Source: Gemmatimonadaceae bacterium
Lineage (GTDB): Bacteria > Gemmatimonadota > Gemmatimonadetes > Gemmatimonadales > Gemmatimonadaceae
Reading direction: 5' to 3'
Assembly: GCA_030835125.1 (NCBI GenBank)
Contig: JAUQWM010000040.1
Location: 123,003-187,002 of the forward strand
Length of the DNA: 64,000 bases
The position numbers were made by a program, and so were the translations under genes. The notes below the pieces were generated by a model. It was not told where the DNA came from, did not search any database, and saw only the letters and a program-made list of their open reading frames with translations. Below are positions 7,917 to 15,177 of this stretch, piece after piece (the first letter of the stretch is position 1; each line of letters starts with the position of its first letter).

Positions 7917-8756
7917 ATGTCTCGTGTACCGCTGTCCCTCAACCTGTCGACGCCGTCCGGCACGCGCACCGTCAAGCTCTCCCTCGATCCGGGGCTGATG
8001 AGCCAGCGCATCATGCTCGACGATCTCACCGCCGGGCGGCTCTACGAAGCCGAGACCAGCTTCTTCATCGGCAACATCCTCGCCGAGGGCGACACGTTCA
8101 TCGACATCGGCGCCCACGTCGGGTACTTCTCGATGCTGGCCGCGGCCCTCGTGGGCCAGCGCGGGCGTGTCTTCTCCTTCGAGCCGGAACCCGGCAACCA
8201 CGCCCACCTGCTCGAGCACATCGAGGCGAACGAGGCGTCCTGCCTCGTCCCGAACTTCATGGCCGTCGGCGCGGCGCCGGGCATCGCCGAGTTCCACATC
8301 AACGCCGACAACGACGGCGGCCACGCCCTCTGGAACGTGGGCCAGCATCCGTTCAACGAGCGCTCACGCGGCGCCCCGGTGACGCGACGCGTCTTCGTCA
8401 CCTCGCTCGACCACTACTTCAACGATCGCGAGATCGGCAACCTCAAGGCCATCAAGATGGATGCCGAGGGCGCCGAGGTCTCGATCCTCAAGGGGGCCCA
8501 CGCCCTCATCACCCAGACCCGCGTCCCGTTCATCATCAGCGAGATCAACCGCTTCGGCCTGCAGTCCATGGGGACCAGCGAGCGGGAACTGCGCACGTTC
8601 ATGTGTGAGCTGGGATACGAAACCTACCTGTTCCAGCCCGGCCAGATGAGCCTCCAGCGCCTGGCCGAGGACGAATCGCCCCAGACGGACTACGTCTTCA
8701 ACCTCCTGTTCCGGCACCCGGGCGCCCCGGCCGCCTCCGCGCAGCTGAAAAGCTAA
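7917..8756 (+). CDS. FkbM-family SAM-dependent methyltransferase
   Basis: A 279-residue methyltransferase with the FkbM pattern: EGDTFIDIGAHVGYFSMLAA (SAM-binding motif I), VFSFEPEPGNHAHL (motif II, acidic ribose-binding residue) and AIKMDAEGAEVSILKGA near the C-terminal third. Family members methylate hydroxyls on sugars or natural products. Here the partner is probably the glycan that the upstream glycosyltransferase puts on flagellin. The ATG at 7917 is preferred because upstream in-frame residues are low-complexity and overlap the end of the preceding gene. Its stop codon lies inside the flagellin sigma-28-type promoter. Confidence 0.88.
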   Translation: MSRVPLSLNLSTPSGTRTVKLSLDPGLMSQRIMLDDLTAGRLYEAETSFFIGNILAEGDTFIDIGAHVGYFSMLAAALVGQRGRVFSFEPEPGNHAHLLEHIEANEASCLVPNFMAVGAAPGIAEFHINADNDGGHALWNVGQHPFNERSRGAPVTRRVFVTSLDHYFNDREIGNLKAIKMDAEGAEVSILKGAHALITQTRVPFIISEINRFGLQSMGTSERELRTFMCELGYETYLFQPGQMSLQRLAEDESPQTDYVFNLLFRHPGAPAASAQLKS

Positions 8757-8781
8757 AGTATTCCGGGCATGTGCCCGATAC
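8754..8781 (+). promoter_or_regulatory. Sigma-28 (FliA)-type promoter of flagellin
   Basis: TAAA at 8754-8757 (its TAA is the stop codon of the methyltransferase gene) and CCCGATAC at 8774-8781 are 16 nt apart, the same geometry as at flgL and flgM. Transcription from here would leave a leader of roughly 70 nt before the flagellin ATG. That leader is GC-rich and contains repeated CCGG/GGCC blocks that could fold. Confidence 0.75.
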
Positions 8782-8859
8782 GGCCTCTGTGAAGGCCCGG
8801 TACATGCCGCGGCCCCGGCGGGGAACGGATTCCCCGAACCAACTTCCAGGGAGCAGGAA

Positions 8860-9954
8860 ATGCGTATCAACACGAACGTCTCCGCGTTGCGGTCGCAGCG
8901 GAGCCTCGGCGCGGTCGAAGAGGCTGTGTCGAAGTCGATGGCGAAGCTGTCGTCAGGGTTCCGCATCACGCGCGCCGGTGACGACGCCGCCGGTCTCGGT
9001 ATCGCCAACGTCCTGCGGGCGGACATCCGCGCGCTTGGCCAGGCGGCCCGGAACGCGGAGCAGGCCGGCTCGGTGCTGAACATCGCCGACGGCGCAGCGG
9101 GCACCGTCCAGAAGATGCTGGAGCGCATGAAGGAACTCGCCGCCCAGGCGTCGTCCGACAGCGTCGACTCGGCCGGTCGTTCGCGCATCACCACGGAGTA
9201 CCAGGCGCTGCGTGCCGAGATCGACCGCACCGTCGCCACCGTGAAGTTCCAGGGCAATGCGCTGCTGAACGGCGCGTTCGGTGCCACCGTCGACGCCGCG
9301 TCGACCGTCCTCGGAGCCGGCACGGGTGTCTATGCGGCTCGCCTGAACGGCGCCGGCACGGGCGCGTACACCTTCAGCTCGGGCAGCAACGTCGTCACCC
9401 TGACCAACGGTTCCACGTCCCAGACCCTGGGCGTGACCAGCGCCACCAAGCAGACGCTGAACTTCTCCTCGTTCGGCATCTCGGTCGACACCGACATGGC
9501 GGTGGGTGCCGCCACGGTCGCCGGTAACATCACCATCGCCGCCGGCTCCGGCTCGTTCCTCGTCTCTGCGTCCGGTCAGTACTCGACCAACGACCAGATC
9601 ACGATCAGCGGTTCGTCGCTCGACCTCCGCAGCTCGACGCTCACCATCGCGACCGACCCGAGCTCGCTGGCGAACGCCCAGGCGGCGCTGGCCGAGATCG
9701 ACGTCGCCATCACGCAGGTCAACGTCGCGGTCGGCGTCATCGGCTCGCTCCAGAGCCGGATCGAGACGGCCACCGAGAACGTGAAGACGACGATGCAGAA
9801 CTTCTCCGCCGCCGAGAGCACGATCCGTGACCTCGACATGGCTGAGGAGATGACGACCTTCACGAAGAACCAGATCCTGGTGCAGGCCGGCACGGCGATG
9901 CTGGCGCAGGCGAACCAGGCCGGCCAGAGCGTCCTCACCCTGCTCCGCGGGTAA
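8860..9954 (+). CDS. fliC: Flagellin
   Basis: Filament subunit, 364 residues, with strongly conserved D0/D1 ends. The N-terminus has MRINTNVSALRSQRSL, SSGFRITRAGDDAAGLGIAN and the TEYQALRAEIDRT region. The C-terminus has IGSLQSRIETATENV, TIRDLDMAEEMT and QAGTAMLAQANQAGQSVLTLL. The central domain (about 135-275) is Thr/Ser/Gly-rich and offers many O-glycosylation candidates, matching the glycosyltransferase upstream. It has its own sigma-28-type promoter and a terminator-like hairpin. The start has a good GGGAGCAGG ribosome site at 8849-8857. Confidence 0.97.
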   Translation: MRINTNVSALRSQRSLGAVEEAVSKSMAKLSSGFRITRAGDDAAGLGIANVLRADIRALGQAARNAEQAGSVLNIADGAAGTVQKMLERMKELAAQASSDSVDSAGRSRITTEYQALRAEIDRTVATVKFQGNALLNGAFGATVDAASTVLGAGTGVYAARLNGAGTGAYTFSSGSNVVTLTNGSTSQTLGVTSATKQTLNFSSFGISVDTDMAVGAATVAGNITIAAGSGSFLVSASGQYSTNDQITISGSSLDLRSSTLTIATDPSSLANAQAALAEIDVAITQVNVAVGVIGSLQSRIETATENVKTTMQNFSAAESTIRDLDMAEEMTTFTKNQILVQAGTAMLAQANQAGQSVLTLLRG

Positions 9955-9979
9955 GGCACTCGGCTTCAAGCGGAAGGTA

Positions 9980-10007
9980 CCCGGGGCCGGCACACGCCGG
10001 CTCCGGG
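9980..10007 (+). terminator. GC-rich hairpin after flagellin
   Basis: Arms 9980-9991 and 9996-10007 pair over 12 positions with one G-U, around a 4-nt loop, 26 nt after the flagellin stop. No long T-run follows, so it may act as a terminator or as an mRNA 3' stabiliser that separates abundant flagellin message from fliD. Confidence 0.55.
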
Positions 10008-10033
10008 CCTTCGCGTACCACGGACGGTGACCC

Positions 10034-12697
10034 ATGGACCCCATCAGCAACATCTCCGGACTCGCCAGCGGCATCCAGTGGCGCGACCTCGTCGACCAGA
10101 TCATGGCGCTCGAATCGCAGCGCCGCCTCGATCCCGTCACGACCAGGCAGTCGCTGGCCCAGAAGCGCCTCGACGCCTGGGGAAGCTGGCAGTCGCTCAT
10201 GGCCAAGTTCCGCGATGCCGCCAAGGCGGTTCGCGACGTCACCGCATTCTCGCAGTTCCAGGTCTCGGGCGGCGTCAGCCCGGCCAGCGGCCGCACGGTC
10301 TTCACCGCCAGCGCCGCGATCGAGGCCGCGCCCGGGACGTACGACGTGGAAGTGCTCGACCTCGCCCGCGCCAACAAGCTCAGTGGCACGGTCGCGGCGA
10401 GCGCACACAGCGCGCTGGGTATCACCGGCGAGTTCGCCCTGAACGGCGGCGCCGTCACGGTCGTCGCCACCGACACGCTCTCCACATTGCGTGACAAGAT
10501 CAACGCGCTGAACGGCGGAAGCTCGCCGTCGCGCGTGACCGCCTCGGTGCTGGGCACCGGCACGTCGCAGTTCCGGCTCGTGCTCACCGCCGACCAGCCA
10601 GGCGCGTCAGGCATCGAACTGGTCGACGACACCGCTGGCACACTGCAGGCGCTCGGACTCGTCGATGGCACCACCACGCTCAACATCGCCTCTGGCGGCG
10701 GCGCGCAGACCCACAAGGTCTCGTCATCGACCGCGGCCATCGCCACGATGCTCGGGGTGAGCATGCCGCCCCCGAGCACCATCACCGTGGGCGGACGCAC
10801 CATCTCCGTCGACCTCACCGTCGATTCGCTCACCGCCATCGCGGCCCGCATCATGGCCGCCGGGGGCAACGCGACCGTCGTGGCGGAAACCGCGGGCACC
10901 ACCACCGGCCACCGCCTCGTCACCAGCGACACCGTGTCGGCGTCCACGCCCGACGGCCTGCGCGCGCTCGAGGTCCTCGGCTTCACGATCGCCGGGCGCT
11001 CGGGCATCGCCCAGCAGGTGACCAGCGAGAACACGTTCTCCGACGCGTCGGATACCACCGCCACCGCGTCCACGCTCCTCACCGACCTCAAGGTGAACGG
11101 CAACGCGCTCGGCCTCGCCGTCGGCGACACGTTCACGTTCCAGGGCCTGCGCGGCGACGGCAGCAGCGTGAGCCTGTCCATGGTCGTCGCCGGCGGCGAC
11201 ACCGTGCAGACCATGCTCGACAAGCTGAACGACGCCACCAGCGGATACGGGGCAGGGACCCGGCCCGCCACCGCGACGTTCGTGAACGGGCAGGTCGTGC
11301 TCACCGACGGCACGGCGGGCGACTCCCGCCTCGCCCTCACCATGTCCGTGACGCAATCGGGCGGGGGCGTCGTGAACCTCGGCCGCATGCTCACCACCAC
11401 CACCGGCCGCCTGCGCGAGGTCAGCGCCGGCGCCGACGCGCGCGTCCGCATCGACGGCGTCGTCGTCCAGCGCGCCAGCAACATCATCTCCGACGCCCTG
11501 CCCGGCGTCACGCTCAACCTGCTCCAGGCGGAGCCCGGCGCCACCATGTCGCTCGCCATCGCGCGCGACGACGCCGCGATCATCAAGGTCTTCGGCGACG
11601 TGGCGGCGGCGTACAATGAACTCGTCAAGTTCCGCGACGAGCAGTCGAAGCAGGGCGCGCCCCTCTACCTCAATTCGACGCTCCGTTCCGGCCTGGCCAC
11701 GCTGACCAATTCGCTCCTCACGTCCGTGACCGGCGCGTCGGCACCGTACACGTCGTCGGGTATCGCCGGGCTGAGCCTCCAGCGCGACGGGAAGCTCTCG
11801 CTCGACTCCGATGCGTTCAAGGCCGCCATGACCGCGAACCTCGCGTCGCTCACGCGGCTCTTCGCCACGTCAGGCTACGCGACCAGCACCGACGTCAGCT
11901 ACTTCACGTCCACCGACAAGTCCGTCGCCGGCACGTACGCCGTGGACATCACCACCGCGGCGGCGACGGCGTCGGTGACCGGCGCCGGCTTCAGCGGCAC
12001 CTACGCCGACGACGGCACCGGCGACACGATCACCATCTCCGACGCCTTCAGTGGCCAGTCCGTGAACGTGCAGCTGGACAACGGGGACACCATCGACACG
12101 ATCGTGAACCGGCTCAACGCCGCCTTCACGGCCGCGAAGATGTTCGCGACCGCCTCGAAGAGCGGCAACGAGCTGGTGCTCACCGGCACGCAACACGGGT
12201 CCGCGGCGACGGTCACCGTCGCGTATACCGCCGGCGGCGCCGACGGTACCGCGCAACTGGGACTCGCCGCCGGCACGTACGCCGGCACCGATGTCGCTGG
12301 CACCATCGGCGGGCTCGCCGCCACCGGCCAGGGCCAGGTCCTCACCGGCGTCTCCGGCGGCCTCACCGAGGGACTCGGCATCCGCTACACCGGGTCCGCT
12401 ACCGGCAACCAGGGCACGATCGACTTCGTCCTCGGCGTCAGCGGCGTGCTCTTCAACGCCGCCGACCTGATCGCGCGCGCCGACGGCACCGTGGCCGCGC
12501 AGCAGGACCAGCTCGAGACCAGCATTCAGGACCTGCGCACCCGCGCCGATACTGTCCAGCAGGCACTCGACCGGCGTCGCGAAGCACTCGTCAGGCAGTT
12601 CGTGGCGATGGAGAGCGCGCTCGGCCGGCTCCAGCAGCAGAGCGCCGCCCTCAGCTCGTTCATCAGCTCCATGAACGCCCAGCAGTCGTCGTCCTGA
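10034..12697 (+). CDS. fliD: Flagellar hook-associated protein 2 / filament cap (FliD), oversized
   Basis: Filament capping protein at the flagellum tip. The N-terminus (MDPISNISGLASGIQWRDLVDQIM) and C-terminal coil (TRADTVQQALDRRREALVRQF, then MESALGRLQQQSAALSSFI) are clear FliD signatures. At 887 residues it is nearly twice the 450-500 usual for the family. The extra length is Thr/Ala/Gly-rich beta-type sequence in the surface domains, with repeated units built on patterns such as GDTFTFQG, NGDTIDTIV and TGTQHGSAATVTVAY. It heads fliD-fliS-fliT-like-unknown, 27 bases after the flagellin hairpin. The outer domains may work as an adhesin, as in some other FliD proteins. Confidence 0.93.
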   Translation: MDPISNISGLASGIQWRDLVDQIMALESQRRLDPVTTRQSLAQKRLDAWGSWQSLMAKFRDAAKAVRDVTAFSQFQVSGGVSPASGRTVFTASAAIEAAPGTYDVEVLDLARANKLSGTVAASAHSALGITGEFALNGGAVTVVATDTLSTLRDKINALNGGSSPSRVTASVLGTGTSQFRLVLTADQPGASGIELVDDTAGTLQALGLVDGTTTLNIASGGGAQTHKVSSSTAAIATMLGVSMPPPSTITVGGRTISVDLTVDSLTAIAARIMAAGGNATVVAETAGTTTGHRLVTSDTVSASTPDGLRALEVLGFTIAGRSGIAQQVTSENTFSDASDTTATASTLLTDLKVNGNALGLAVGDTFTFQGLRGDGSSVSLSMVVAGGDTVQTMLDKLNDATSGYGAGTRPATATFVNGQVVLTDGTAGDSRLALTMSVTQSGGGVVNLGRMLTTTTGRLREVSAGADARVRIDGVVVQRASNIISDALPGVTLNLLQAEPGATMSLAIARDDAAIIKVFGDVAAAYNELVKFRDEQSKQGAPLYLNSTLRSGLATLTNSLLTSVTGASAPYTSSGIAGLSLQRDGKLSLDSDAFKAAMTANLASLTRLFATSGYATSTDVSYFTSTDKSVAGTYAVDITTAAATASVTGAGFSGTYADDGTGDTITISDAFSGQSVNVQLDNGDTIDTIVNRLNAAFTAAKMFATASKSGNELVLTGTQHGSAATVTVAYTAGGADGTAQLGLAAGTYAGTDVAGTIGGLAATGQGQVLTGVSGGLTEGLGIRYTGSATGNQGTIDFVLGVSGVLFNAADLIARADGTVAAQQDQLETSIQDLRTRADTVQQALDRRREALVRQFVAMESALGRLQQQSAALSSFISSMNAQQSSS

Positions 12698-12723
12698 CGC
12701 CTCCTCTTTCCAGTACCGACGCC

Positions 12724-13137
12724 ATGTCTTACGGATCCTACGCTTCCGCCGCCCGGTACCGGGAGATCGACGCCAATTCGGCCACCCCTGGCCAGCTCGT
12801 GGTGCTGATCTACGACCACCTGCTGCTCAACCTGATGAAGGCCGGACGGGCCATGGCGCCCAACCAGGCCGACGCCCGGTCGGACGCGCTCCAGTCCTGT
12901 CGCGCGCTCCTCACCGAGCTGCTCGTCACCCTCGATCGCTCGCGGGGCGGGGACATCGCGACCCACCTCGCCGCCATCTACTCGTTCCTGCTCGGCGAAC
13001 TGACCACGCTCGGCGTGCGCCCGGACGCGGCGCGCCTCGAGCGCGTCACCGGCATGGTGCGCGAACTGCGCGAGGCCTTTGCCCGGATCGCCACCCAGGG
13101 AGCGGAGGCGCCTGACGAGGCGCGGCTGGTCTCGTGA
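12724..13137 (+). CDS. fliS: Flagellin export chaperone FliS
   Basis: Cytoplasmic chaperone that binds the flagellin C-terminus and prevents early polymerisation. The 137-residue product has the typical opening (SYGSYASAARYREIDANSATPGQLV, split here for length), the LIYDHLLLNLMKA helix and the C-terminal LREAFARIA helix. Its length is as expected for the family. It lies 26 bases after fliD, and its stop overlaps the start of the next gene (TGATG). Confidence 0.94.
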   Translation: MSYGSYASAARYREIDANSATPGQLVVLIYDHLLLNLMKAGRAMAPNQADARSDALQSCRALLTELLVTLDRSRGGDIATHLAAIYSFLLGELTTLGVRPDAARLERVTGMVRELREAFARIATQGAEAPDEARLVS

Positions 13138-13505
13138 TGCGGCACCGCGCGCGCGCCTCCGAGTCCGAGCTCGTGGAGCTGCTCGATCGCATGACCGATG
13201 TCTCGCGGTCGGCGTCCGCCGCCTGCGCGGCATCCGACCTCCAGGCCATCGACACCCTGCTCTCCGCGCGCGACGTGCTCCTGTCCCGCGTCGGCGAGCT
13301 GGTCCCCCAGCTCGGACCCATCACCCACCCCGCCATCCAGTCGCGCCTCGCCCTGCTGGAGCGCGTGGACCAGGAGCTGAACGACGCGCTCCGATCCGCG
13401 CGGGACGTGGCGCGCGACCAGGTCGCCGACAACGATCGGCAGCGCACCGCCGTGGGACACTACACCTCGGTGAGCCGTCCCGGCCGCCTGGACGTGAAGT
13501 GGTAA
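13137..13505 (+). CDS. FliT/FlgN-like flagellar chaperone (tentative)
   Basis: A 122-residue mostly helical protein starting at an ATG that overlaps the fliS stop (a GTG one codon earlier is also possible). It has a long heptad-like stretch (ELVELLDRMTDVSRSAS, then LQAIDTLLSARDVLLSRV) ending in YTSVSRPGRLDVKW. Position after fliD-fliS, size and all-helical character match FliT, the chaperone of FliD. Sequence conservation in FliT/FlgN is always low, so the name is mainly by position. Confidence 0.6.
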   Translation: MRHRARASESELVELLDRMTDVSRSASAACAASDLQAIDTLLSARDVLLSRVGELVPQLGPITHPAIQSRLALLERVDQELNDALRSARDVARDQVADNDRQRTAVGHYTSVSRPGRLDVKW

Positions 13506-13511
13506 TGCGCC

Positions 13512-13811
13512 ATGAGCAGCCCCCCGTCGCTCCGCCTCCCCGGAAACCCGGACGAATTGGATCCGCGCGTGTGGGCCGTGCTCACCGCCGAGGATCCCGA
13601 CGCGCCCCAGGGGAGTGCGCCCACCGCGGAGGCTCAGGAGATGCTGTCCGCCGCCGTGGCCGAACTGCGCGACGACCTGGCCCGTCGGCCGTCGGGGATC
13701 GCGCCCGTGCTCGGAGCCGGGGTCCTGGCCAGCGTCCTGCATGCAGTCCGGACCGGCGAATCCGCCGAACCGGAGGAGCCCGCGGGATCCCGAATCGACA
13801 CACGCCGATGA
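13512..13811 (+). CDS. Small unknown protein in the flagellar operon
   Basis: A 99-residue acidic protein, unrecognised. The ATG at 13512 follows the fliT-like stop by six bases, and codon use fits the neighbours. Residues 37-75 (AEAQEMLSAAVAELRDD, then APVLGAGVLASVLHAVR) predict two helices; the ends are Pro/Glu/Asp-rich and probably disordered. Its place between fliT and flgM suggests an accessory role in filament assembly, but no family was recognised. The downstream flgM promoter begins 24 bases after its stop. Confidence 0.6.
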   Translation: MSSPPSLRLPGNPDELDPRVWAVLTAEDPDAPQGSAPTAEAQEMLSAAVAELRDDLARRPSGIAPVLGAGVLASVLHAVRTGESAEPEEPAGSRIDTRR

Positions 13812-13834
13812 GCGGCCATGGAGCGCGGCCGACC

Positions 13835-13862
13835 TCAAGTCCGGTCGGGGAAATGCCGATAC
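13835..13862 (+). promoter_or_regulatory. Sigma-28 (FliA)-type promoter of flgM
   Basis: TCAA at 13835-13838 and GCCGATAC at 13855-13862, 16 nt apart. It shares TCAAGTCC and GCCGATACTGGC with the flgL site. Predicted leader is only about 15-20 nt, with GGGAGG just before the flgM ATG. Confidence 0.75.
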
Positions 13863-13884
13863 TGGCAAGCAAGGGAGGATGCAC

Positions 13885-14208
13885 ATGAAGATCCACGGCA
13901 AGGGTCCCGGTCCCACCACTCCGGTCGAACGCGTCACGGCGCCCCAACCGCGCGACGGCGCGGGTGCCTCACGCGGGGCGCCGGTCGAGGACCAGCGGAC
14001 CGATCGCGTCGAGCTGTCGCCGGCCGCACGAGCGGCCGCCGGGGAAGTGGCCGCGGGCGAGTCCGCCCAGGTACTCCCGGTTCCGGCCGACCAGCCCGAT
14101 CGCCTGGAACAGGTCCGTGCGCGCGTCCTTGCCGGTTACTACCAGGCGAACGACGTGCAACTCGCGGTGGCCCGGCAGGTCGTCGCCAGCGGCGATCATC
14201 GCGCCTGA
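13885..14208 (+). CDS. flgM: Anti-sigma-28 factor FlgM
   Basis: Negative regulator that holds FliA inactive until the hook is complete and FlgM is exported. The 107-residue product has a disordered Pro/Gly-rich first half. The FlgM pattern follows: TDRVELSPAARAAA at about 50-63, then the FliA-binding helices RLEQVRARVLAGYYQANDVQ and AVARQVV. The ATG at 13885 is chosen because GGGAGG (13873-13878) is correctly spaced; an ATG two codons earlier is too close. The private sigma-28-type promoter gives the usual feedback loop. Confidence 0.87.
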   Translation: MKIHGKGPGPTTPVERVTAPQPRDGAGASRGAPVEDQRTDRVELSPAARAAAGEVAAGESAQVLPVPADQPDRLEQVRARVLAGYYQANDVQLAVARQVVASGDHRA

Positions 14209-14228
14209 GCGAACGGGAAACTGCACCG

Positions 14229-14600
14229 ATGAAGTTCCTCGTCATCGATGACTCGGCCACCATGCGCCGGATCGTGGTCAACTCACTCCAGCGGATCGGC
14301 CTGACCGACATCGTCGAGGCCGCGTCCGGACTCGAGGCGCTCGAGGCCTACGACCGGTCCTGCGGGTTCGTCATCGCCGACAGCGACATGCCGTCCATGT
14401 CCGGCGTCGAGTTCGTGGTCGCGCTGCGATCCCTCCCCGACGGCGCCTCCGTGCCGGTTCTCATGGTCACGACGCGCCGTGGACGACAGGACATCCCGGC
14501 GGCCGTTGATGCGGGCGTGTCCGACCACATCATCAAGCCCTTCACGCCGCAGATGCTGAAGGAAAAGATCGAGCACCTCGTGCGCGCCCGGGCCGCGTGA
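14229..14600 (+). CDS. cheY: CheY-like single-domain response regulator
   Basis: A 123-residue stand-alone receiver domain. It has the acidic pair in LVIDDSATMRRIV, the phospho-acceptor D51 in FVIADSDMP, the conserved Thr in MVTTRRGRQD and the Lys in DHIIKPFTP. These match chemotaxis CheY, which binds the motor switch FliM when phosphorylated by CheA. It follows flgM by 20 bases in the same direction, which supports a chemotaxis role. A generic receiver is the alternative, since no cheA, cheW or fliM is in the window. Confidence 0.85.
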   Translation: MKFLVIDDSATMRRIVVNSLQRIGLTDIVEAASGLEALEAYDRSCGFVIADSDMPSMSGVEFVVALRSLPDGASVPVLMVTTRRGRQDIPAAVDAGVSDHIIKPFTPQMLKEKIEHLVRARAA

Positions 14601-14809
14601 GTGTCGCCATGACGCCCTCTCCGCGGTCGGCCAGCGAAGTCCTCTACGAGTCCAGCTCGATGCTGCGCCGCGTCGACGCCGCGATCGCCGGCCTGGTGGA
14701 CGCCGAGCGGGCCGAGTCGGCAGGGGACGCCGACGGAACCTGCCGCCATTGCGGCCAGCCGATCGACGGTGGACGGACCCCGGAAGTCAGAGACGATTCC
14801 GGCCTCTGA
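14597..14809 (+). CDS. Small protein with a single CxxC zinc-ribbon half
   Basis: A 70-residue protein starting at GTG (14597) that overlaps the cheY stop by four bases; an internal ATG at 14609 is an alternative. The only landmark is CRHCGQPIDGGR at about residues 48-60. It resembles one Cys pair of the DksA/TraR zinc finger, but the second pair is missing. The N-terminal half is helical (SEVLYESSSMLRRVDAAIAG). Unknown function; possibly a cheY-linked adaptor that forms a zinc site as a dimer. Confidence 0.5.
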   Translation: MSVAMTPSPRSASEVLYESSSMLRRVDAAIAGLVDAERAESAGDADGTCRHCGQPIDGGRTPEVRDDSGL

Positions 14810-14815
14810 GGCCGG
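14799..14815 (+). terminator. Palindromic hairpin at the end of the flagellar operon
   Basis: CCGGCC at 14799-14804 and GGCCGG at 14810-14815 flank a 5-nt loop that contains the TGA of the preceding small gene. No T-run follows. It would be the 3' boundary of the flgM-cheY unit. Confidence 0.4.
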
Positions 14816-15177
14816 TCCGCCTGACGCGACCCGAACGCGTCCGGTGAACGTCGACGCTTCGTCCCGCGCGGTGAGCAGCACGCCCCATGTGGAAAACCCG
14901 ACCGTTCTGGCAATTCGTTCATTGCTGACGGAAAAGCTGACGTATTGCGTGTTCGATTCTGGCGTCAGCGACCCGCTTCCTGCGACTTCTGGTCGTGTCC
15001 GCGCCTGACGAAAAGTGGACTGTGATATCGGTGATTGCCCTTCCGTGATCTGATCGTCTTTTCGCCGCAGCAGGCAAAAGAACCATCGGGCAATGACTCA
15101 GAAAGTGCCGCTTTGTCGATCCGCGCAGGTGCAGCACTCGGTTCGATTCGGGGCGTGATCACGGGAGAGATCGCGAC
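14816..15177. other. 362-bp spacer upstream of the hybrid kinase
   Basis: No credible gene on either strand. The stretch is less GC-rich than its neighbours, with AT-rich patches near 14895-14960 and 15015-15080. It contains a separated inverted pair (ATTGCCC near 15034, GGGCAAT near 15090). It presumably holds the kinase promoter. No known riboswitch could be matched. Confidence 0.5.

Noticed and set aside
8953..11628. 891-codon open frame on the minus strand
   Set aside because: Antisense to flagellin and fliD; low-complexity Ser/Ala/Arg product with no domain.
15010..15177. Cyclic-di-GMP riboswitch before the hybrid kinase
   Set aside because: Some short matches (GGCAAA, GGGCAA) but the tetraloop-receptor layout is missing.
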